A DNA stretch of 64,000 nt from Mycobacterium sp. (GTDB lineage Bacteria > Actinomycetota > Actinomycetes > Mycobacteriales > Mycobacteriaceae), in assembly GCF_002863225.1 (NCBI RefSeq), contig NZ_PKEK01000040.1:186001-250000 (forward strand). Reading direction: 5' to 3'. How positions within the stretch are numbered: position 1 is the stretch's first letter; the number at the start of each line of letters is the position of its first letter. Shown here one piece after another: positions 42,513 through 51,961 of this stretch. The position numbers were made by a program, and so were the translations under genes. The notes below the pieces were generated by a model. It was given only the letters and a program-made list of their open reading frames with translations. It was not told the origin of the DNA and ran no database searches.

Positions 42513-42645
42513 CCAAGCGTTTTACTTTTCTTCCAGCGTTGGTCATCTGACGACCTCCGCCCGCAGGTGGCTCACTGATCACCGTTGATCGACAGCGCTG
42601 AGCCCACATTGCTTGCACTGCAACATTTTTCGAAATCCAAGGCCA

Positions 42646-43884
42646 CTAACCCGCCGAAGGTGGCCGCGGCATCACTGCGTGCCGGAAGCCGTACTTGACG
42701 ACGTAGCCGGCACTGCGTCGGCCGGTGGTGGCGGCGTTGGCCATCGGCATGCCGTTGAGCATCGCGTTCTCAGTCGGTGCCGCGATAGGCCGGAAGGTGC
42801 TGGCAAGCTCGGCCTCCTCCATCGCCGCCGGCGTCGCTCCCGGCCAGTTCCCCGGCACGGAGAGCCGACCGAGCGTGCTGGCCTGTCCGATCCCCGCCGA
42901 CACCGGCGCGCCTCCGGTCTGGCCGAGAGCCAGCCCGGCGAACTGCGGTGTCGGGTACCAGGCGCCACCCGAACCCGCCGTCGTTCCGGTACCGAATGTC
43001 AGCTGCTGCGCGATCGAGGCACTGAACTGGCCCAGGCCCACGCCGAAATAGGCCTGCAACGTCTGCTTCAGCACCGCGGTCAACGTGGCGGTGTTGAACC
43101 CGAGGCCCAGACCGCCATTGGGATAGGCGTTGTAGGTGTTGTAGATCAACTCCTCGAGCCAGGCGAACGGACCGGTGAACGTGGGCGGCGTCGCGGCTGT
43201 GCCCACACCCGTCCCGGTTGTCGCCGCGGGCACCGTGGTGGCCTGCGTCGAGGTGGGCGCAGAAGCGACAGCGTTCTGCACCGCGGTCGCGGCCTGGCTG
43301 GCCGGTGTCGCGGCGGCCTTGGCCACCGCGTCGGCCTGGTTGGCCGTTCCCTCGTCGGATGCGGTCTGTGGCGGTGCGGCGAACGGCGTCACCTGGGACG
43401 CGGCCGCCGAGGCGCCCGCATATCCGTACATCGCTGCCGCGTCTTGGGCCCACATCTCGGCGTAGAGAGCTTCGGTCGCCATGATCGCCGGGGTGTTCTG
43501 GCCGAAGAAGTTGGTCGCAATCAGCGCCATCAACAGCGCGCGGTTGGCCGCGATCGCCGGGGGCGGCACGGTCATGGCGAAGGCCGCCTCGTACGCGGCG
43601 ACCGCGGCACGCGCCTGGTTCGCAGTCTCCTCCGCCTGCGCGGCGGTCGTGGCGAGCCAGTTCACGTACGGGGTGACCGCGGCCATCATCGCCAGCGACG
43701 TGGGACCGATCCACGTACCACTGGTCAATTCCGCCAGCGTTGCCCCGTAACCGGACGATGCAAAGCCCAGGTCGGCGGCCAGCCCATCCCACGCCTCCGC
43801 GGCGGCCAGCATCGGCCCCGGTCCGGGACCGGTGTACATCCGGCCGGAGTTGACCTCCGGTGGCAACAGCCCGAAATCCAGCAC
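42646..43884 (-). CDS. PPE-SVP protein without adjacent PE gene
   Basis: 412 residues, ATG at 43884 ([19 protein letters not shown]). PPE domain with GTWIGPT at the turn and ending [20 protein letters not shown] motif [10 protein letters not shown] near residue 330, followed by a C-terminus [21 protein letters not shown] shared in form with the PPE at 40811. No PE gene lies before it; the upstream 342 bp contain three boxes. In M. tuberculosis PPE26/PPE27 show a similar arrangement, using a nearby PE partner. Confidence 0.94.
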   Translation of the reverse strand: MLDFGLLPPEVNSGRMYTGPGPGPMLAAAEAWDGLAADLGFASSGYGATLAELTSGTWIGPTSLAMMAAVTPYVNWLATTAAQAEETANQARAAVAAYEAAFAMTVPPPAIAANRALLMALIATNFFGQNTPAIMATEALYAEMWAQDAAAMYGYAGASAAASQVTPFAAPPQTASDEGTANQADAVAKAAATPASQAATAVQNAVASAPTSTQATTVPAATTGTGVGTAATPPTFTGPFAWLEELIYNTYNAYPNGGLGLGFNTATLTAVLKQTLQAYFGVGLGQFSASIAQQLTFGTGTTAGSGGAWYPTPQFAGLALGQTGGAPVSAGIGQASTLGRLSVPGNWPGATPAAMEEAELASTFRPIAAPTENAMLNGMPMANAATTGRRSAGYVVKYGFRHAVMPRPPSAG

Positions 43885-44226
43885 TAAACCCCTCCGTCAA
43901 CAAGCCGGAATCGCATTGGCCGCACCGCTCGCCATGTCGATTGGGCGGCGTGCAGCACTGTCGGTGTCGTCGCGAGCTGATCGGCAATCCGTGCGCCCAA
44001 GCGGTGTGCGGTCACAGACGAAGTGCTTTCTTCCCTCGGTAACGCAGGCGCATCAACAACATTGAGCTTCGGTGCTCATCGCTGAGCAGTCGCTGACTGA
44101 GACATTAGAGGGCGCCGCGGGCGATCTGAAACGAAGACGCCCACTATTCATTCGCTTTGAGGCAGTGTTCATCCGCCATCAACTGCTGTTCACTCGGAGT
44201 TGGGTTTTTCGCCACCCGGGCGACGG
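43885..44226. promoter_or_regulatory. Intergenic region upstream of PPE, with three 21-bp-spaced TGTTCA-type boxes
   Basis: Boxes TATTCA (44145-44150), TGTTCA (44166-44171) and TGTTCA (44187-44192) start exactly 21 bp apart, as in the regions at 42465 and 36498. Here they lie ~260-310 bp upstream of the PPE start, so a longer leader is implied. I see no gene or terminator in the gap. Confidence 0.68.
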
Positions 44227-45435
44227 CTAACCGCCGGCCGGACTGAACGGCACCACGGTCGAGCGCAGCTCGAAGCGAGGGGCTGCTTGAGCACCCGGTC
44301 GGCCGCCCATCGAGGTGATCGGCATCATCGGCGGCATGCCGGCATGTGCCGGTGCCGCGGCGACGGCGGCACTGGCCGGGAACGCCGCCGTGGGGCTCGC
44401 GGCCGGTGTCAGGCCGGTCCAGGCGGTCGGCACCGACAACGCGCCGACCGTCGTGGCGTGACCCATCCCGGCCGAGATGGCCGGTGCGCCGCCGGTGCCG
44501 AGTCCGCTGAGGCCGGACAGCGTCAATACTTTTGCGCCGGAACCCATTCCGGCTGACTGAACGGCGCCCAGCTCGTTGGCAGCGGTCGTTGCCGCCTTGG
44601 CGGCGGTGGCGGTGCTGCCCGCGGTGAACAGCTTGGACAGCATGCTCATCGGCATCGAGGCGAACTTCATCGGCATGCTGAGTGCGTTGATCAGCGACGA
44701 GGTGGAGGAACTGGTCGACCCCGACGACGAATCGGTCGCGGTCGACGCGATCCCGCTCACAGCCTGCGGGGACGCCAGACTCTGCAACGCCTGCGGCATG
44801 CCGGAGATGAGTTGCGGGCCGGACGACATGACCGTCTCGGCATCGGTCCCGCCCGAGGCGCCGGCGGCCTGCGCGGCAGCGGCCATCTGGGTGCCCAGGC
44901 CGCCGGGGTTGGTGGTCTGCGGCGGCGCGGTGAACGGTGTCACCTGGGATGCGGTTGACGATGCGCCGGCGTAGCCGTACATGGCGGCGGCGTCTTGGGC
45001 CCACATCTCGGCGTAGAGCGCTTCGGTGGCGGCGATCGCCGGTGTGTTCTGCCCTAGGACGTTCGTCGCGACCAGCGTCGCCAGCAGACTCCGATTGGCG
45101 TCGATCAGCGGCGGCGGAACTGTCGCGGCATAGGCCGTCTCGTAGGCGCCGACGGCGGCGCCTGCCTGCGCGGCGGCTTGCTGAGCTTGGTCGCCGGTCG
45201 CGCTCAACCACGTCACGTACGGCGCGGCGGCAGCGGCCATCGACGTCGAACTCGCACCCGTCCAGGGTCCGCTCGTCAGTGTCGACAGAATCGAACCATA
45301 GCTTGCCGCAACAGAACTCAGCTCATCGGCCAACGACTGCCAAGCCGTTGCGGCGGCCAGCATCGAACTCGGTCCCGGGCCGGCATACATTCGGCTGGAA
45401 TTGATTTCGGGCGGCAGGGCGGCAAAATCCAACAT
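44227..45435 (-). CDS. PPE-SVP protein, paired with the PE gene upstream
   Basis: 402 residues, ATG at 45435 ([19 protein letters not shown]). PPE domain with GPWTGAS at the turn. The mid part has a serine-rich run ([12 protein letters not shown]) followed by repeats of [13 protein letters not shown], then the SVP motif [10 protein letters not shown]. The PE gene at 45452-45751 stops 16 bp upstream. It is the first PE-PPE pair after eccC5 and is probably an ESX-5 substrate. Confidence 0.94.
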   Translation of the reverse strand: MLDFAALPPEINSSRMYAGPGPSSMLAAATAWQSLADELSSVAASYGSILSTLTSGPWTGASSTSMAAAAAPYVTWLSATGDQAQQAAAQAGAAVGAYETAYAATVPPPLIDANRSLLATLVATNVLGQNTPAIAATEALYAEMWAQDAAAMYGYAGASSTASQVTPFTAPPQTTNPGGLGTQMAAAAQAAGASGGTDAETVMSSGPQLISGMPQALQSLASPQAVSGIASTATDSSSGSTSSSTSSLINALSMPMKFASMPMSMLSKLFTAGSTATAAKAATTAANELGAVQSAGMGSGAKVLTLSGLSGLGTGGAPAISAGMGHATTVGALSVPTAWTGLTPAASPTAAFPASAAVAAAPAHAGMPPMMPITSMGGRPGAQAAPRFELRSTVVPFSPAGG

Positions 45436-45451
45436 GTTCGCGACCGCCTGC

Positions 45452-45751
45452 CTAGCCGGCCGCAGCCGCGTTGGCGGCCTCGGTGGCCGCGTAGGAACCA
45501 GCGCTTGCGCGCAGAGTGCTGACGAACAACTCGTGAATCGCCGCCGCCTGGGCGCTGACGATCTGATACATCTGTGCGTGCGTGGCGAACTGTGCCGCTG
45601 TCATCGCGGAGACCTCGTCTGCGGCAGCGGGCACCACACCGGTCGTCGGCGGCGCCGACGCGGCGTTCTGCGCCGTCATCGTCGACCCGATCCCCTGCAG
45701 GTTCTCCGCGGCGGCCGTCAGCTCGGCCGGCTGAGCGCTGACAAACGACAT
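45452..45751 (-). CDS. PE protein, partner of the PPE at 44227
   Basis: 99 residues, PE domain only ([20 protein letters not shown]; tail [13 protein letters not shown] with YxxxE). It differs from the other two PE proteins through its first half and in [13 protein letters not shown] at 45751. The gene lies ~145 bp from a strong terminator that ends eccC5; no TGTTCA boxes are seen upstream, so it may be controlled differently from the other PE genes. Confidence 0.95.
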   Translation of the reverse strand: MSFVSAQPAELTAAAENLQGIGSTMTAQNAASAPPTTGVVPAAADEVSAMTAAQFATHAQMYQIVSAQAAAIHELFVSTLRASAGSYAATEAANAAAAG

Positions 45752-45895
45752 CTGGCACTCCCTTCACAACAAGACCCACCTGTCACTAGTTAGAGACGTT
45801 AACTAGGAAAGATGGGCTGCCGACATGCCGAAGCTATGCGCTGGCTATGAAAGGTCTGGCAGCTCGTTGCGGTGCGATACACCTGCCCTCGGACG

Positions 45896-45935
45896 CGAAA
45901 AAGTCCCCCTGCCATCGGGCAGGGGGACTTTTTCG
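45896..45935. terminator. Perfect bidirectional terminator after eccC5
   Basis: An 18-bp perfect stem, CGAAAAAGTCCCCCTGCC at 45896-45913 paired with GGCAGGGGGACTTTTTCG at 45918-45935, with loop ATCG. A-run and T-run at the base give a U-tract in both directions. It lies 8 bp beyond the eccC5 stop. Confidence 0.95.
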
Positions 45936-45943
45936 AGATCGGG

Positions 45944-48900
45944 CTAGCGCCGCAGTTCGGTCGCCGCGACCTGGACGAACACTCCGGTGTCCTCGGCCAT
46001 CAGCAGACCACGACCCCGGGGCAGTGGCCCACCCTTCATCTTGCCGCGGATGAAGCCTTCGTCGGGGTCGGCGTCCATGACCAGCAACGGCGCATTTGCC
46101 TGGGCCAGCGCCCGCAGCATCGGGTCGCTGCCGGCCGACGACCAGCCACCGAAGGTGCGGGTGACAATCACGTGCAGGCCGACATCGGCTGCCCGGGTGA
46201 CCCACGGTGCCGCCTTCTGCAGCGGCGAGTCGAAACCGGGCGGCAGCTGCTGGACGTCGTCGATGATCAAGAAGATCTCGGGTCCGGTCCACCATGCGCG
46301 GGACAGCAGCTCTTCGGCCGACAGTCCCGGCGGCGGCTCGCGCCGAGCCAGCACCTGACCGAGCTCGTCCATCATGGCCGCGACTCCGTCGAGGTTGTAA
46401 GCGAACCTCTCGACGTAGTCCGTGCCCAGCGTCGTCAGCAGCTGACGACGTGGGTCGGCCAGCCAGACCTGCGCCGACGGTCGGGACGTCGGTTGCGCGA
46501 TGCTCGCACCCGGCTCGTAGACCCGGCCGATCTCGGCCATGATGGTCGCCAGCGTCGTGGTACGCCCGCACTCGCGTCGACCGGTCACCATCAGGTGCGC
46601 GTTCTCGGCGAAGTTGAGGTACACCGGCTGCAGGTCCAATTCGTTGATGGCCCAAGCGATCCCGCCGGCACCGACGTTCTGGCGCTGATCTGCCTGCGCC
46701 AGCGCCCGCACCTGCTCGAGGCCGAACTTCGCCGGGAGCCTGCGCACCGGAGGCGCGTTGCCGACCGCGATCTGACTGACGGCCGCCGCGACGCTGTCCG
46801 AAGAGAAGACGTTGTCCGGAGTGCTGGCCATCGCCGGCCGGGCCACCAGTGTGTGCAGGCCCGATTGCGGGTCGCTGTCCAGGCGGACGTAGTTGACCGC
46901 GACCATGCCGCGGCCCGGCTTGACCGGCACGTCCTTCGCGAACCGCGATCGCACCAGCTTGGCGTCTTCGACGGCGGCCAGCCGGAGCTCGATGCGGGAT
47001 CCGAAACCGCTTCGCACCGGTGGACGCAGTTCCGACTCGCGATCCGCCGTGGCCATCACGTGGATACCGAACGACGGACCCTGGTTGATGATCTGGTTGA
47101 CCTGCTCGATGAGGACTTCGTTCTCCTCGGCGAGCGCACGGTAGTTGTCGATCACCAGGAAGACGTCGCCGAAGCCGTCGTTGGGCACCCGGCCGGCTTC
47201 GCCACCGAACTTGCGTCGACGGAAGACCTCCATCGACGGCACGTCGTATTCCAGGAAGGTGTGCTTGCGCTGACGGAGCAACGCCAGCAGTTCTGCCACC
47301 GTGCGGCGGACACCGTAGGGGTCGGTCGGACCGACGACCTCACCGACGTGCGGCAGCCGGGCCACTGTCGTCAGCGCGGTGCTGCTGTACCCCAGGACAT
47401 AGAACTGCACCTGCTCGGGCGTGTGAGTCAGGGCGGCCGAGGTGATCAGTGTCTGCAGGGCGGTGGTCTTGCCGGACCCGCCGGCACCCAGGATCAACAC
47501 GTTGGAGCCGGGCCCCGAGGTGTCCACCGTCCACGGCGGCTGATCGTGCTTGAACGGCCGGTCGATGATGCCGACCGGGAAGATCAGGTCGGTGCTCGCC
47601 CCGTACTGCTCCTGCCACGGCTGGTTGAGGAAGCGATTGACCAGGTCTTCGATCGACACAGGCCGGTCGAGCGGCGGCTGCCACAACCGATACGGCTGGA
47701 AGTCGATTCGGCGGAGCTGGTCGATGATCACGGTACCGACCTTCGGCGTCCGGATCGCCTCCTCTTCCTCTTCCTCCTCCACCACGTCGGCGCCCAGGCT
47801 TCCGAAGACCTCGCCGTTGCCGCTGTCGCCGTTGGTCAGAGCTGCGAAATCGTCGGGCCCTGTCACGTCGACCTCGATGGGCGTGAACCCGGTCGTGAAC
47901 AGTTGCGGCCGAATGTAATCGACCGAGTGGGTCAGCATCGCCGGCCCGCCGTCATCGAGCGAGACCCCGCGGCGATAGTCGCGCCAGAGGAACTCGGCCT
48001 GGAACCGGACGATTTCGTCGAGGCTCTTGCGGAAGTAACCCAGACCGGCCTGCGCGGGCAGGTTGACGGCGTTGGGCACACCGGCCGCCTGGGCCGCACC
48101 GGCGGTGCGCGCCTTCAGCACCAACCGGTAACCCATGTTCTCCATGAGCTTTTCGGCCCGGCTCTCGATCGTCTGCGAGGCCATCATCAGGTGGATCCAG
48201 TAGGCGCGACCCTGACGACCGATGGAGTCCAGCACGTCGACCGCGGTCGGCATGATCCGGAACCACTCGTAGAACTCGTCGATCACGACCACCAGCATCG
48301 GCAGCGGCGGGATGTCCTGACCGCGTGCGCGCATCCGGGAGCGCATCTCGTTGTATTCCTTGGCGTCGTCGACACCGGCGTTGTCGCAGACCGCCTTTCG
48401 GCGCGCGATCTCACCCCACAGCGAGTCCAGGAAGCGCTCCATCAGCGCCTGGTCCTCTTCGAGGTCGGTGATGATGCGCGAGACGTGCGGCACGCCGCCG
48501 AACGGCTTGACCGCGGACCCACCCTTGAGGTCGGCGAGCACGAACTGCAGCTCGTCCGGCGGATGCGACAGCATCAGCGACTCGAGCACGGTACGCACCA
48601 GGGTCGACTTACCCGAACCGGTCGTTCCCGACATGACCCCGTGTGGGCCATCGCCACCCTCGTCGAGGGACTTCATGTCGAGGAACAGCAGCTCGCCGTT
48701 GTCGGAGCGGTTTCCGAACGGGATCCGGAGCCGGGAGCGACTGGTCAGCGCGTCCCGCCGGCTGCTCCACAGTGCCTCGAAATCGATTTCGGACGGATCG
48801 TCGATCCCGTAGTACGACAGGATGTCTCGGGCGCCGATCTGGGCGACCCGCTGACCGATCTCTTCGTAGGCCTCAGCCAGCCGCCAGCGGGCGACCCGCT

Positions 48901-50128
48901 GGGCGAACTGCTCGGCTTCGGGCTCGGTGACGTTGTCGGCCAGCGCGAAGAACCACCGGTTGTCGTCGATCACCATCCAGGTGTCGCGGTCGCGGGGCAG
49001 CGCCTCGATCACACCGACGTCGTTGGTGAACTTCAGGACCCGCTCCGGGTTCCCGGTCCACAGTGCAGACCCGGTGAGGTCGAAGAACGTCACCCCGTCG
49101 ACGCCGTCGACGCTGATGACGTACTCCCACTGGGCGTCGTCGACATCGGCGATGATCACGTGGTGCGGGGTGGGCGTCTCGGCCGATGAGCTCGCGTGCC
49201 GGGGCGTGAAAGATCCACGCCCAGCGAACAATTCAGCCTGGTCGGCAGCGAATTCGCGCACCGAGGCGTACACCATCCGCGCGTTGCCGGCGGCGTCGCG
49301 GCGGCGCGGGTCACCGAAGTGCGGCAGCCACTTGACCCAGTCCCACTTACTCATGTCCGACGTGACCACGATCATCTGCAGATGGTCGGGTCCGTGCGAG
49401 AAGGCCAACTGGCAGATGATCGCGCGCATCATGCCCAGCGTCTGCTCACGGTTGCCGATCAGCGCGTACCAAGGCTCGACCAGCAGCGAGATCATCTTGG
49501 GCAGGTTGTAAACGACGCTCTGGTAGCGCCCGAATTCCTGCAGCGCCTTACCGGTCACCGGCTCGAGCTCGATGTCCGTCGGCATGTTCTGGGGCTCACC
49601 CCAGGTCACCTCGGGACGCGTCATACCGACCCCGATCCGGGCGACACCGAAGTTGAGGTCCTTGCCGTCCGGCTTGCGCTCCCACATCCGGGGCGAGCCC
49701 ACCGCGGCGGCAAGCGTCGTCGGCTCGGGGTGGAACCACCGGTAGTTGGCGTCCATGCTGTCGGCGGACTCGTTTGCGGTCTCCCGCAGCATGTCCAGCA
49801 TCAGCATGAACTGGGCGCGCATCGCGTCCAGCTTCGGGCGACTCATCTGCTGTTGGCCACCGAATCGGCCACCGAACATCATCATCGCGACGCCGCCGAT
49901 CATGAAGATCGGGAAGATCGAGCCGGCGCCCAGGAACATCCGCGAGCCGTTGGCGACGGTCATGCCGACCATGCCGACCAGCAGGCCGACGACCAGCACG
50001 CCGACCACGATCAACCACCACGGCTTGCCTTCGGGCGGCGGAACACTCAGCGGTGTCGGTAGGACGATGTTCTCCGGCCGGACGGCCGGGGCGCGCTCGG
50101 GCGTCGGGCGTGCGAAACCTTGCTTCAC
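45944..50128 (-). CDS. eccC5: EccC5, FtsK/SpoIIIE-type motor ATPase of ESX-5
   Basis: 1394 residues as one chain, starting at the GTG at 50128 (VKQGFARPTPERAPAVRPEN), which overlaps the eccB5 stop as GTGA; earlier in-frame codons lie inside eccB5. Two transmembrane helices (WWLIVVGVLVVGLLVGMVGM and FPIFMIGGVAMMMF) are followed by three FtsK-like ATPase domains. Walker A: GTTGSGKST (~residue 500), GAGGSGKTT (~880) and, degenerate, GRRECGRTT (~1185), where lysine is arginine. Walker B: LADLKGG and LIIDDV. It recognises the YxxxE signal of substrates such as EsxM and drives transport. Confidence 0.97.
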   Translation of the reverse strand: MKQGFARPTPERAPAVRPENIVLPTPLSVPPPEGKPWWLIVVGVLVVGLLVGMVGMTVANGSRMFLGAGSIFPIFMIGGVAMMMFGGRFGGQQQMSRPKLDAMRAQFMLMLDMLRETANESADSMDANYRWFHPEPTTLAAAVGSPRMWERKPDGKDLNFGVARIGVGMTRPEVTWGEPQNMPTDIELEPVTGKALQEFGRYQSVVYNLPKMISLLVEPWYALIGNREQTLGMMRAIICQLAFSHGPDHLQMIVVTSDMSKWDWVKWLPHFGDPRRRDAAGNARMVYASVREFAADQAELFAGRGSFTPRHASSSAETPTPHHVIIADVDDAQWEYVISVDGVDGVTFFDLTGSALWTGNPERVLKFTNDVGVIEALPRDRDTWMVIDDNRWFFALADNVTEPEAEQFAQRVARWRLAEAYEEIGQRVAQIGARDILSYYGIDDPSEIDFEALWSSRRDALTSRSRLRIPFGNRSDNGELLFLDMKSLDEGGDGPHGVMSGTTGSGKSTLVRTVLESLMLSHPPDELQFVLADLKGGSAVKPFGGVPHVSRIITDLEEDQALMERFLDSLWGEIARRKAVCDNAGVDDAKEYNEMRSRMRARGQDIPPLPMLVVVIDEFYEWFRIMPTAVDVLDSIGRQGRAYWIHLMMASQTIESRAEKLMENMGYRLVLKARTAGAAQAAGVPNAVNLPAQAGLGYFRKSLDEIVRFQAEFLWRDYRRGVSLDDGGPAMLTHSVDYIRPQLFTTGFTPIEVDVTGPDDFAALTNGDSGNGEVFGSLGADVVEEEEEEEAIRTPKVGTVIIDQLRRIDFQPYRLWQPPLDRPVSIEDLVNRFLNQPWQEQYGASTDLIFPVGIIDRPFKHDQPPWTVDTSGPGSNVLILGAGGSGKTTALQTLITSAALTHTPEQVQFYVLGYSSTALTTVARLPHVGEVVGPTDPYGVRRTVAELLALLRQRKHTFLEYDVPSMEVFRRRKFGGEAGRVPNDGFGDVFLVIDNYRALAEENEVLIEQVNQIINQGPSFGIHVMATADRESELRPPVRSGFGSRIELRLAAVEDAKLVRSRFAKDVPVKPGRGMVAVNYVRLDSDPQSGLHTLVARPAMASTPDNVFSSDSVAAAVSQIAVGNAPPVRRLPAKFGLEQVRALAQADQRQNVGAGGIAWAINELDLQPVYLNFAENAHLMVTGRRECGRTTTLATIMAEIGRVYEPGASIAQPTSRPSAQVWLADPRRQLLTTLGTDYVERFAYNLDGVAAMMDELGQVLARREPPPGLSAEELLSRAWWTGPEIFLIIDDVQQLPPGFDSPLQKAAPWVTRAADVGLHVIVTRTFGGWSSAGSDPMLRALAQANAPLLVMDADPDEGFIRGKMKGGPLPRGRGLLMAEDTGVFVQVAATELRR

Positions 50129-51639
50129 TTGGGTACCACCAACTCTGCGGGGTTCATATCGGTCGGAAGGGTGTCGTGACGCACCAACGCGTCGGCACGG
50201 GACAGGGCCGGGCCGGGCGCCAGCAGACGCAGGGCAACCCACGGCGCCGGTGACGGCTCAGTGGTCAGCCCCAGTGCGGATCGGGAGTCGCGGGTGTTCT
50301 CGACGCCGAATCGGGCACCTGAACTGGTGAGCCACCACAGCGACTCGGACGTGCTCGATCCCGGGTCGTTTCCGGTGACGACCACCCAGTTGCCGGATTC
50401 GGGGCCGAAGTAGACGTGGTCAGCTTCCCGGCCCGACGTGTCGGCTTTGACCAGCGACACCACCTTGTCGGTGGAGCTGTTGGGCACCGGGATCGTCGGT
50501 CCGGAGATCACCTGAATGCGGGCGCGCTCCTCGCCGGCGGTCTTCTGCCACCACCAGCATGTCGCGGGGTTCTCCTTCAGGTCCACCGGGCTGAGCGGAG
50601 CTTCGGGGTAGGCCGACAGGTCCAGTCCGTTGACCACCGGCATCTTCGCCAGCGAGGCCGGCGCCACCACCACCGGCGAGTTGCCGGCCGGGGTGCCGGC
50701 GTTCTGCAGGATCTGGGCCACCACCGGGTTGACCGTCTGGACACCGTCGCCGAGCACCACTGAATACTGTTGTGGCCCGCTGATTTGCGGGGTCACGATC
50801 ACGGTGCCGATCGGTCCGGGCGCGTTGGCGAACTCGGCCGGCTTGCCGGCATCCGGCACCTTCGGCACCGACAGCTCGGGGCCGACGGGCAGTGAGTCGT
50901 ACAACGCCCGGCTCATCGGGTGGGCCTGGCTGACGTTTTCCGGGGTCAGGCCCAGCGGGAGCAGCACGGCACGGTTGGTCGAGTCGATCCGGGACCGGCG
51001 GCTCTGCCGGATCACGTAGGTGTCCTTCTCGTACTTCAGCACGATGGCGTCGGATCCGTTGAGCACGCGGCGACGGTTCGACAGGTCGGGCGTGCCGTCG
51101 ATGACGGTGACCGTCACCGGTGACACCGCACCCACGCCCACGGTCGGCGTCACCGAGTCGCACACCAGCCACGACGATGTCGCGGGCGTGGTCGGCGAGA
51201 ACTCCGACGGCGCTCCCGGGATGCCGACCAGCGGTCCGTGCGGCTGCTGGGCGATCTGGCTTCCGCGCACCTTGTGCGGGTTGTCCGCGCGTCCGGCGAT
51301 CAGCCGGGCCGACGCCAGGTTCAGCGCGGGGTACAGCTTGTCGCCGACGCGGACGTAGAGCGCGCCGGAGTCGCGGTCGGCAATGATGGGCGACTCGTTC
51401 AACTGTCCGGAGGGGCTGATGAACGAGTACAGCAAGGCGCCCAGGCAGCACACCAAGGCGGCGGACACCGAGGCCACCACGGCCAGCGTCTGGCGCCGGC
51501 CGGGCTCGATTTCCATCCGCACCCGCCAGCGCGTCAGCGCCATCGCCGTCCGGCGGGCCAGGAACTGGTAACCGGTTACCTGGGTCCGGGTGGACAGTCC
51601 GAGGCCGTAACCCGAACCCCGCTGCTGGTCACCGGCCAT
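50125..51639 (-). CDS. eccB5: EccB5, ESX-5 periplasmic core component
   Basis: 504 residues. A cytoplasmic N-terminus with STRTQVTGYQFLARR leads to one transmembrane helix (TLAVVASVSAALVCCLGALLYSF) and a large periplasmic repeat domain with the usual paired cysteines (LVCDSVTP and TCWWWQK). EccB dimers form the periplasmic part of the complex. ATG at 51639. It is the first gene of the eccB5-eccC5 unit, divergent from malQ with a 322-bp gap. Confidence 0.97.
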   Translation of the reverse strand: MAGDQQRGSGYGLGLSTRTQVTGYQFLARRTAMALTRWRVRMEIEPGRRQTLAVVASVSAALVCCLGALLYSFISPSGQLNESPIIADRDSGALYVRVGDKLYPALNLASARLIAGRADNPHKVRGSQIAQQPHGPLVGIPGAPSEFSPTTPATSSWLVCDSVTPTVGVGAVSPVTVTVIDGTPDLSNRRRVLNGSDAIVLKYEKDTYVIRQSRRSRIDSTNRAVLLPLGLTPENVSQAHPMSRALYDSLPVGPELSVPKVPDAGKPAEFANAPGPIGTVIVTPQISGPQQYSVVLGDGVQTVNPVVAQILQNAGTPAGNSPVVVAPASLAKMPVVNGLDLSAYPEAPLSPVDLKENPATCWWWQKTAGEERARIQVISGPTIPVPNSSTDKVVSLVKADTSGREADHVYFGPESGNWVVVTGNDPGSSTSESLWWLTSSGARFGVENTRDSRSALGLTTEPSPAPWVALRLLAPGPALSRADALVRHDTLPTDMNPAELVVPK

Positions 51640-51961
51640 GTTTGCTCACACTCCAGTCAGACGCAGAGACCGAGGCATGCGTAGTCCCACGATTCACAGG
51701 GATAACGGTAGGGCACCCCGCGCGACCTCGCCACGCGAATGTTTGACCATGGGCGAAGTTCGTGTCTGCGCCGATTGTGGTTTGAGCCACAGTGCTGTCA
51801 CCTGCCAGTTAGTAGGAGGGAGATGTTTGGTAGGAGGAAGATGTGCGGGACATCTTCATTGCGCATGGTACGGCCACGAGCAAACTGGGCCCGCCGATAA
51901 GACGACAGCGAGGTGAACACTCGGGTCGCATCTTCGTCATCTCGCCAAGCAAGATGTCGGT
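51640..51961. other. Divergent intergenic region between eccB5 and malQ, with repeats
   Basis: No gene is seen. It contains a 15-bp direct repeat GTAGGAGGRAGATGT at 51812-51826 and 51830-51844 (one mismatch), and the second copy forms a perfect 8-bp hairpin GAAGATGT/ACATCTTC (51837-51844 and 51850-51857). Promoters for eccB5 and malQ should be here. Confidence 0.6.

Noticed and set aside
45872..49189. A 1105-codon open frame on the plus strand opposite eccC5
   Set aside because: It mirrors the eccC5 frame in GC-rich DNA, is rich in Arg, His, Gly and Val with no domain, and eccC5 is certain.
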